This document shows, piece after piece, positions 36,201 to 43,300 of a DNA stretch of 64,000 nt (position 1 is its first letter; the number at the start of each line of letters is the position of its first letter). This DNA comes from Kitasatospora sp. CB01950 (lineage in GTDB: Bacteria; Actinomycetota; Actinomycetes; Streptomycetales; Streptomycetaceae): the NCBI RefSeq assembly GCF_001905465.1, contig NZ_LISX01000014.1, positions 62,001 through 126,000 of the forward strand, read 5' to 3'. The notes under the pieces are model-generated. The model did no database searches and was not told the DNA's origin. It saw only the letters and a list, made by a program, of their open reading frames with translations. A program made the translations under genes and the position numbers.

Positions 36201-38298
36201 GGGGCTTGCTCAGGTCGAAGGGCTCGCGCAGCCGCGCGGCCACCGCCTCGTCGGCCTCTTCGGCGGGGACGTCCAGCACCAGCAGCGAGGCCTTGGCCTC
36301 GGCCAGCGGGCGCTGGTAGCCCACGCCGCCGATGGAGACGAACGTGGTGCGCAGGACCTCGTGGCGGCGGACGATCTCGTCGAGCGAGGCTTGCAGCGCC
36401 TCCACGTCGACCTCGCCCTGCAGGGACACGGTGGCCTGGAAGTTGTAGGCGAGGTTGCCCGGGGACAGCTGCTCGAAGAACCAGACCCGCTCCTGCGGCA
36501 GCGACAGCGGGATGGGACGGTTGCGCGCGGCGCGGCGCAGCGGCGGGGGCGTGGGGGCCAGGGCGGTGTCCGCGTCGGCGCCGTCGGCGCGGCTGTCGAT
36601 GATCCGGCCGAGGGTGGCGATGGTCGGGGCGCCGAACAGCTCCGGCACGGTCACCACCGCGTGCAGCTCGGAGGCGACCTTGGCCACCAGGCCGGCCACC
36701 AGCAACGAGTTGCCGCCCAGGGCGAAGAAGTCGTCGTGCACGCCGACCTCGGCGCCGCCCAGCAGCCCGGAGACGATGCGCGCCAGCGCCACCTCGGTCG
36801 GGGTGCTCGGCGCGACCACGTCGGCGGCCAGCCCGGAGGCCGAGCGGTCGGGCGCGGGCAGCGCGGCCCGGTCGACCTTCCCGTTGGGCGTCAGCGGCAG
36901 CGCGGGCAGCGTGACCACGGCGCCCGGCACCATGTAGGCCGGCAGCCGGGAGCCGAGGAACTCGACCAGCTCGGCGGTGGGAATGGCGCCGACGACGTAG
37001 CCCACCAGGCGGGCGTTGGGCCGGCCCGAGTTCTCGACCGCCACGAAGGCGTCGCGGACCCCGGGGTGCTGCTTGAGGACGGTGGCCACCTCGCCCGGCT
37101 CGATGCGGAACCCGCGGATCTTGGCCTGGTCGTCGTAGCGGCCGATGTACTCGAAGACGCCGTCCGCGCGGCGGCGCACCTTGTCACCGGTGCGGTACAT
37201 GCGCTCGCCGGGTACCAGGATGTCCGGGACGAACGCCGCGGCGGTGGCCGCCGGCTCGTGCAGGTAGCCGCGGGCCACGCACGCGCCCGCCAGGCACAGC
37301 TCGCCGGCCTCGCCGTCGGGCACCGGGTCCAGGCCGTCCAGGACGTAGGCGCGCACCCCGTCCACCGGCACGCCGATCGGCGGGGGAACCGGTCCGCCGG
37401 GCAGCACCTCGCAGGCCGTCACCTTCACGGTCGCCTCGGTGGGGCCGTACAGGTTCACCACCTGGAAGGGCAGGCCCTCGGGAACGCCGCGCTGCATCGC
37501 CGAGCCGCCGGTGTGCAGGGTCCGCAGCACGGTGTGCGCGGGCCAGGACTCCTCCAGCACCGCCTCGGCCAGCGGGGTGGGCAGGAACGTGACGGTGATG
37601 CGCTCCTGGGCCAGCCACTCGGTCAGCTCCGGCGGGGAGGTCCGCACCCGCGCGGGCGGCACGACCAGCGTCGCGCCGGCGGTCAGGGTGAACCAGATGT
37701 CCTGGACGGACACGTCGAAGCCGGGGCTGGCCAGCAGCGTGCTGCGGTCGTCGGAGCGCGTGCCGTACGTCGCGTGGTGCCAGTGCATCAGGTTCGCCAG
37801 GCTCGCGTGGCTGACGGCCACGCCCTTGGGCCGGCCGGTGGAACCGGAGGTGTAGATCACGTAGGCCAGCGAGTCGCCTTCGATCGCGGGCAGCGGCGGG
37901 GGCGTGAAGTCGGCCGGGACCTCGCGGTCCAGGTCCACCAGGAGGACGTCCTCGCCCAGCTGCACGTCGGTGGCGGCCGGAGCGGCGGTGGTCAGCACCG
38001 CCACCGCGCCCGAGGCGTCCAGGAGTTGACGCACCCGCGCGCCCGGGTGGGCCGGGTCCAGCGGCAGGTAGGCGCCGCCCGCGAGCAGCACCGCCACCTC
38101 CGCGACCACCAGGTGCGCCGACCGGTCGGCGTACACGGCCACCACGCTGTCGGGGCCCACGCCCCGGTCGGTGAGTTCGGCCGCCAGGGCGTAGGCGTTC
38201 GCGGCCAGCGCGCGGTAGGTCAGTTCCAGCTCACCGTCCTGTACGGCGATGGTGTCGGGTGCTTCGATCACTCGGGCGTGGAATTCGTTGAGGACCAT
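33295..38298 (-). CDS. NRPS: A - PCP - C - A - PCP (initiation plus one elongation module)
   Basis: About 1667 residues from ATG 38298; an ATG at 38310 overlaps the AAGGA site and is less likely. The first A domain starts at the N-terminus without a C domain, so this is the loading module. Its specificity residues read D-V-Q-F-H-G-L-V-K-K by eye, a DVQ pattern recalling proline-type codes but not a clear match. PCP1 has LGGNSL near 530, the C domain has HHFVHDG near 725, the second A domain reads D-A-W-F-L-G-H-V-V-K (close to the leucine code DAWFLGNVVK), and PCP2 has AGGHSL. No epimerisation, methyltransferase or TE domain is seen. It is the first megasynthase gene after MbtH. Confidence 0.92.
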   Translation of the reverse strand: MVLNEFHARVIEAPDTIAVQDGELELTYRALAANAYALAAELTDRGVGPDSVVAVYADRSAHLVVAEVAVLLAGGAYLPLDPAHPGARVRQLLDASGAVAVLTTAAPAATDVQLGEDVLLVDLDREVPADFTPPPLPAIEGDSLAYVIYTSGSTGRPKGVAVSHASLANLMHWHHATYGTRSDDRSTLLASPGFDVSVQDIWFTLTAGATLVVPPARVRTSPPELTEWLAQERITVTFLPTPLAEAVLEESWPAHTVLRTLHTGGSAMQRGVPEGLPFQVVNLYGPTEATVKVTACEVLPGGPVPPPIGVPVDGVRAYVLDGLDPVPDGEAGELCLAGACVARGYLHEPAATAAAFVPDILVPGERMYRTGDKVRRRADGVFEYIGRYDDQAKIRGFRIEPGEVATVLKQHPGVRDAFVAVENSGRPNARLVGYVVGAIPTAELVEFLGSRLPAYMVPGAVVTLPALPLTPNGKVDRAALPAPDRSASGLAADVVAPSTPTEVALARIVSGLLGGAEVGVHDDFFALGGNSLLVAGLVAKVASELHAVVTVPELFGAPTIATLGRIIDSRADGADADTALAPTPPPLRRAARNRPIPLSLPQERVWFFEQLSPGNLAYNFQATVSLQGEVDVEALQASLDEIVRRHEVLRTTFVSIGGVGYQRPLAEAKASLLVLDVPAEEADEAVAARLREPFDLSKPPLARWVLLRHGDGNNTFLHVEHHFVHDGWSLSVFLNELRALYPAFKAHQPSPLAELPVQYADYAIWQRDWMSGDVLRAHVEHWTARLAGAPDTLELPADRPRPPVMTFRGRAPRILVPAPLARRLRAFSRENRISLFTTMYAGFAALLYRYTGQQDMLVGTGAANRNLPELEPLLGMLVNTLVLRTKVTGDQAFSDLLAQVRQSVAETLAWSDTPVDAVIDAIDPARDPSRTPLFQVMFSFHDSGVPDIDFGGLTGKVTERSNKTAKSDLNIIVIPRAEQRMGRAPRPEDDDLWMIWEHSSELFDAETVERMIAHYLTLLSDAMERPESKVGSLRLLSETEADQLQGWTHGSAEGAPATAPVTELIARQVEQHPDAAAVRWNGGQLSYAQLWQRAGALAAELRAADLAAEEPVAVYAERSAELVVGELAVLMAGGCYLPVDPSYPAERVAYILQDAAARTVLATARTRPQLPQTEQDLRVLIVDAGGSGAADQEAVRADALAPGRLAYLIYTSGSTGRPKGVALEHRGLSNLVAWHTAQYGLDATHRTTLFASPGFDASTWEIWPTLAAGATLTVVPDDLRAAPAPLVDWLAQEKITTAFLPTPIAAAALNESWPADTALRSLLTGGDVLPAAPPQGLPFALYNHYGPTESTVVATAAVVPDTHAQRPAIGRPIAGTTAHVLDAQRRPVPTGVCGELYVGGAGVARGYVNRPDLTEQSFLPDPFSDTPGARLYRTGDLVRWLPDGQLEFLGRADEQVKIRGFRIEPGEVAATLREHPDVKDAAVLARTPAPGADTTLVAYVCTHGHGEQTSEDKLTAFLQDRLPIYMVPQRVLLLETLPLTGHGKVDHDALAALAPTAPARAQKQQAPEGPTEERIAQIASELLRGQSLGRSDDFFRAGGHSLLAARLVAQVNEAFATAVPISAFLQRPTVAGLAEAVDAAATGAGGAGPILPRARRAAALQEDGEQL

Positions 38299-38347
38299 GT
38301 CGCGCGTCATCCTTCACTGCCGGGAAAGTGGGTGGCTGGAACGGGGA

Positions 38348-38542
38348 TTACTCCGAGATTCGCCGCAGGCTCAGAGGGCGCATGTCCGTCCACACGGTGC
38401 CGATATGGGTCAGGCAGTCGTCTTTCGTGCCGGTGACACCGGCGGCGTGCCAGCCGGTGGGCAGATCCCGGCCGGCGGGCCAGATCGAGTACTGCTCCTC
38501 GTCGTTGAACACGACGGTGTAGGACTGGGGGGAATCGTCCAC
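38348..38542 (-). CDS. MbtH-like protein
   Basis: The 64-residue protein contains the MbtH pattern: YTVVFNDEEQYSIWPAGRDLPTGW, then HIGTVWTDMRPLSLR (conserved residues quoted around the N-E-E-Q-Y-S-I-W-P core). MbtH proteins bind NRPS adenylation domains and are often needed for their solubility or activity. GTG 38542 follows CGGAGGA. It lies 50 bases before the first NRPS gene and probably starts the operon that runs to FkbH. Confidence 0.93.
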   Translation of the reverse strand: MDDSPQSYTVVFNDEEQYSIWPAGRDLPTGWHAAGVTGTKDDCLTHIGTVWTDMRPLSLRRISE

Positions 38543-39258
38543 GGGTTCCTCCGGGTATGCGAACAACGCAACAACGCCAACACCCACCCGCATGCCGAAC
38601 CGGCGGAACGGACCGACAGACACCGGCCACCGGCACGACGGACGGGCGACGAGCACGACGCGGGCACCACATGAAAACAGCAGCCCGCCCGACACCGCCC
38701 CGATCCCCCGACAGCCCCGCGACCAGCAAAGACCGGCCGCGCACGGACCCCCGGGAACCACGGCCGCCGGCGAACCACCGCCCCCACGCGTTCCACCCCG
38801 CCAGCATGGATCGGCACCCCACCCGCCGATAGAGTAGACCGATTACTCCCCCCGCCCGGTTAATTGAGAATTGGCCCGGAACACCACAAACACCCGGCCC
38901 CGAAAACAAACCGCCCCTCTCCCGCCACCCCACGCCACACCCGTCACACCAACCCCGCCCGCCACGCCCGCCCCATGCGAACGCCCCCATTGTTTCCATA
39001 TTCCGGAAAGCCCGGAACGGGCGGGCCGACCCCCGATATCCACGCCCGGGCGAGCGCCCGCCCACCGCGCGCATTCCGCGGCCCCGGGATTCCCGCCGGA
39101 CCGCCGGAGCGGGTCGGGAACGGCCGGAATTCCGACGCCGCACGTCCGGTGCCGGCAGTCCCGCCGGGAGCGGGACTGCCGCGGCGGATCGCGCTGTCGC
39201 GGCAGGCGGCGCCGTGTTCCGGGTCGTGCCACGACCGGGCCGCGGTCCCCGGCGGCGA
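38543..39258. promoter_or_regulatory. Long intergenic region upstream of the NRPS/PKS operon
   Basis: This 716-base gap holds no supported gene. It must contain the promoter of the minus-strand mbtH-NRPS-PKS operon. The stretch 38830-39010 is noticeably less GC-rich than the rest of the window. It contains GAGTA (38832-38836) and TACTC (38844-38848), an inverted repeat with a 7-base spacer, followed by TTAATTGAGAATT. The left part near the antiporter contains the terminator at 39153-39181. No confident -35/-10 was assigned. Confidence 0.5.
39153..39181 (-). terminator. Hairpin terminator after the antiporter gene
   Basis: CGGCAGTCCCG and CGGGACTGCCG form a perfect 11-base stem with a 7-base loop, about 80 bases past the stop of the minus-strand antiporter-like gene. 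Confidence 0.6.
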
Positions 39259-40140
39259 TCAGTGCGGGAGCTTCCCTCCCGGGCCCTCGACGGTTGTCCC
39301 CGCCGGGTTCGGCTGCTGGTGGGCCAGGGCGGCGGCGTCCCCCGCGGGTGCGCGGTGCGAGCGGGCGAGTCGCCGCACCAGCGGATTGACGGGCAGGGTC
39401 GCGGCCACGGCGGCCACCAGGAGGATCGTGAAGAGCCGGTCGCCGATGATGCCGACGTCCCGGCCGATCGTCAGGATGACGACCTCTCCGAGGCCCTTGG
39501 TGTCAAGCAGCACGGCCACGGCCACCGCCTCGTGGCGCGGCACGCCGACCAGCCGGGCGGCGACCCGCACGCCGGCGATCCTGCTGCCCCAGGCGACGGC
39601 GAGGAACGCCGACGCTGCGGCCAGACCCGCGAAGCCGGGTCCGCCGAGGTCCACGGACAGGCCGGTGAGCGCGAAGAACACCGGCACGAACAGCGCCCCG
39701 GCGTTGCGCAGCGGCGCCTCGACGGCGTGCCGCAGCTCCTGCGCCACGTCGCGCGGCATCACCAGCCCGAAGACGAACGCCCCGACCGCGGGGTGCACGC
39801 CGAGGCGGGACGCGGTCCAGGCGGACAGCAGGACTCCGCTGCCGAGGGCGAGCAGGGCGAGCAGCGGGTGTCCGCCGGCGGCCGGGCGGTCGAGCAGTCG
39901 GCGCAGCAGCGGGCGGACCAGGAGCGCCATCGCCGCGGTGCAGCCGGCGAGGTGCGTCCGGGCCTCCGGCGGGAACAGCAGGTGCGGAAGGTCGCCCGGA
40001 AGCAGCCCGAGGACGCTCGGACCGAGGACCACCCCGACCGCGATCTCACCGACCACGACCGGCTGGCGCAGCCGGGTGCGCAGCGGCGACAGGAGCAGTC
40101 CGATCAGCAGGATGATCGCGATGTCGGCCGGCGCGGTCAT
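39259..40140 (-). CDS. Shortened CPA2/KefB-type cation-proton antiporter
   Basis: The 293-residue protein has the CPA2 start QPVVVGEIAVGVVLGPSVLG and the family's later segments, ASRLGVHPAVGAFVFGLVMPR, LFVPVFFALTGLSVDL and LLDTKGLGEVVIL. Family members normally have about 380-450 residues and 11-13 membrane segments. Here LFPPEARTHLAGCTAA runs directly into ALLVRPLLRRLLD, so roughly 100-120 residues (about membrane segments 3-6) appear to be missing in frame. It may be inactive or a deletion product. The ATG at 40140 directly abuts the remnant of another gene on the opposite strand. Confidence 0.7.
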   Translation of the reverse strand: MTAPADIAIILLIGLLLSPLRTRLRQPVVVGEIAVGVVLGPSVLGLLPGDLPHLLFPPEARTHLAGCTAAMALLVRPLLRRLLDRPAAGGHPLLALLALGSGVLLSAWTASRLGVHPAVGAFVFGLVMPRDVAQELRHAVEAPLRNAGALFVPVFFALTGLSVDLGGPGFAGLAAASAFLAVAWGSRIAGVRVAARLVGVPRHEAVAVAVLLDTKGLGEVVILTIGRDVGIIGDRLFTILLVAAVAATLPVNPLVRRLARSHRAPAGDAAALAHQQPNPAGTTVEGPGGKLPH

Positions 40141-40260
40141 CGGCTGACGGAGACCGGCGCGGGTCTGACCCATCTGGTGAAGGCGCTCGCCGACTGGTCG
40201 TCGGCCCATCGCGCGGTGATCGCGCAGGCCCGGCACGCCTACGACCTGGAGCACCCGGAG
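40139..40260 (+). pseudogene. Remnant: C-terminus of an HxlR-type regulator
   Basis: The plus strand here reads GHRLTETGAGLTHLVKALAD followed by WSSAHRAVIAQARHAYD, which resembles the C-terminal third of HxlR-family winged-helix regulators (the usual YxLTxxGxxLxxxLxALxxW pattern). The DNA-binding part is absent: immediately upstream is the antiporter gene on the other strand, whose ATG touches the break. It looks like the leftover 3' end of a gene cut by a deletion or insertion. Identified by eye; no start codon is available. Confidence 0.6.
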
Positions 40261-40273
40261 AGCGAGCTCCGCC

Positions 40274-40310
40274 GGCCCGGGAGGGCGTCGACTTCCCACC
40301 CTCCCGGGCC
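40274..40310. terminator. Hairpin terminator between oxidase and regulator remnant
   Basis: GGCCCGGGAGGG (40274-40285) and CCCTCCCGGGCC (40299-40310) form a perfect 12-base stem with a 13-base loop. It lies 18 bases after the stop of the minus-strand multicopper oxidase and just after the HxlR remnant, so it could serve both directions. Confidence 0.7.
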
Positions 40311-40327
40311 GCTCGGTCGGACGTGGA

Positions 40328-43300
40328 TCAGGCGGGGATCCGCCGGAGCGCGCCGCCCGCCGCCGGAACCTGGAGCGGGTCGGAGACGGACTTCGCGGTC
40401 ATGCTCGGGAACTGCCCGCCGTAGCCGGCGGTGTTGAGGGCGACCACCCGGTAGGTGTACGCGTTCGTCGGCGAGGAGGTCATGTCGACGAAGGTGCGGT
40501 CCTGGTGGACGTTGGGCCGGTCCAGCGGCGAGGCGATCGTTCCGACGTCGGTCCAGGTCGTGCCGTCCGTGGAGCGTTGCACGGTGAACGAGGTCTCGGT
40601 GATCGAGTTGTCCCGCCACCGGAGTTGGACGCGCGCGTTGCCGCCCTGGCCGACCACGGAGGCGCTCAGCCCGTCGGCCTTGGCCGGGGGCAGGACCAGC
40701 GACTCGGGCCGCATCATGTCCATCTCCTCGTGGCTCAGGATGTGGCAGTGGATGACGTACTCCCAGCCGAAGTTGACCAGTTGGTTGGTGATCGGCGCGG
40801 TCCCGTTGCCCTGCGGGTCGACGTTGTTGAACATCGAGGTGTCACCGGCCGGCATCGCCGGGTCCAACAGCCGTACCGAGTTGGGCACTTCGAAGGGCGC
40901 GGTCGGCACCACCGGGCGCAGCGCGACGATGGTGTCCTCCAGTGGGCTCATCCGTACGGTGTCCTTCCAGCCGAGTTCGTTGGCGTCCGGCCGCAGGATG
41001 ATGTTGTCCCAGGTGACCCGGTTGAGCACTTGGACGTCGTAGAGGTGGAAGTGCATCGGGTGGGTGTCCACGCCGTTGTGGGTGAACCGCCAGATCTGGG
41101 TGCCGTCGGCGGTCGAGCCGATCGGCGTGACCTTGGTGTCCGCTCTCGGCAGGGCGGTGCCGTCGATCAGTTCGGTCTGCGGGTTGATGTACGGGTAGAG
41201 GGTGACGTTCTGGGCTCCGGGTGTGGGTGGTTGGGCTTCGACGCCGAGGGTGGCCTGCATGCGGCCGTAGGCGTCGAAGCTGGTGGCGTTCATCTCGTCG
41301 TGGATGGCCTTGGGTTGCAGCGTCAGCGTGCTCTTCGCGGTCGGGGCCTTGAGGGTGTTGAAGTTGAACGCGGTGGTGTCGTTGACCCGGACCAGTCCGT
41401 CGCAGGTGTTGACGGCGGTGTTGGCGGTGTTGCAGTTGCTGCCGTTCGCGAAGCTGGTGCCGTAGGCCGAGTTGTACGCGGCCTGTCCGACGATGATCGG
41501 GTTCTGGCCGGATTCGAAGACGCCGGAGCCGTCCGCGTGGTGGCGGAACGCGGCCTGGAGTCTGGCCAGGTTGAACGCGGGGGCCGGCTTGGTGTCGGCG
41601 ACGGTGACCTGCATGACGGTGCGGGTGTTGGGGCCGTAGCCGGGCAGGATCTTGGGCGCTCCGGCGGGGGCGAGGTCGGGGGCGCCGGTGTAGTAGTCGT
41701 AGGAGGCGATCCGGGCGGGGTAGGCGGCGGGCGCGTCGTTGTAGAGGATCAGTGTCTTGCCGGCGAACTTCGAGAAGTCGACCAGCACGTCGGCCCGTTC
41801 GGCGGGGGCGAGGGTCAGCGAGTGCTTGTCGACGTTGCCGACGTCGAAGCGGGTCGGGTCGGTGATCCAGGTGGTCGGCTGCTGTCCGTCGATGACGGCG
41901 GGGGCGGGCAGGAAGCCGCCCTCGTTGGCGATCTGGATCCAACTCGGCCCGGCGGACGGGTTGTTGGCGTCCACGGGGGTGGGTGAAACGTTGGGGTCGG
42001 TCTGTGCGGCCTTCAACTCGTCCGGTTTCAGGGCGACTTCGGTGGTGCCGTCACCCTGCTTCGAATCGGCGGTGTACCACTGGAAGTTGAAGAAGCGGTC
42101 GTTGGCGGCGTTGAGCAGCCGCAGCCGGTAGGTCTTGGGCTGGACGGTGGTCTTCGGGTAGGCGACGCCGTTGACGATCGGGGTGTCGTTGAACTGCTCC
42201 ATGCCCATGGAGATGTTGGGGGTGCCGGGGATCTGTTCGGGCTCGCAGTAGGGCGCGGCCCGGTACTGCCAGGTGGTCGGGTCGTCCAGTTTGCAGTGCG
42301 GGTCGTGGTAGGGGTTGGGAATCGGCCCGTAGGTGGTGTCGCCGGCCGGCGGCCAGAACCACGGCCCGTACATCCAACGCCCGTACGAGCTCATGCCGGT
42401 GGGGTCACCGGGGTTCTGCGCCGGCATGTAGACGTGGTGGTACCAGAAGCTGCCCTTTCCGCCCCAGCGTTGGGCGTCCCAGGTCGGGTCCTGGCCGTAG
42501 GAGACCCGGTCGCCGCCCGCGTCGAACTGGTCCTTGAGCTGGGTGTCGTCGGGCACGAAGGTGCGGTCCTGGACGAGCAGCGGGAGGGTCGACGAGGCGT
42601 CGGGGATGGTGCCGCTGCTGATCAGGGCCTTCTCGGTGTCGTCGGTGATGGTGTAGCCGGCGGCCTCGCCGGCGTACACGTTCAGGCGGGTGATGCCGTA
42701 GGAGTGGTCGTGGTAGAACATCAGCCGCGCGCTCTGCTGGTTGGTGTAGTAGAACGTCGAGCAGCCGTCGTCGGCGGCGGCGCACAGCGTCGCCCCGGCG
42801 GGGTCGACCATGTCGGGCACGTTCTGCACGCCGACGCCCTGCGGCCAGTCGGTGTGCTCGCCGGCGGGGGTGATCCACTGGTGCGGGGTGCCGTCGCTGA
42901 TCCACGGGGTGATGCCGCCGTGCAGGTGCAGGTTGGCGCGGTTGTCCGTGTAGCAGCCGGACTTGGCGTCGGTGCAGGACGGGTTGCGGACCTCGTCGGT
43001 GACGGTGGAGCTGTTGCCGGGCGCGGGCATCGTCATCGGGCCCATGCCGGCGCCCATGCCGGTGCTGTCGACCGGCAGGAACAGGTCGCCGGCGGCGCCG
43101 GTGGGCAGCAGGTTGCGGAACACGATCCGCACCGGCCGGTCCTTGGTGGCGGCGATCAGCGGGCCCATCCACTGCGGGGCGGCGACGCCGGTGTACGGCA
43201 GTTGCTGCCGGGTGCCGTCCATCAGCTCGTTGTACAGCGGGACTCGGCGGCCGGGCACCGCGTCGGTGGAGAGCTGGACGTAGCCGCGCACCAGGGTGGG

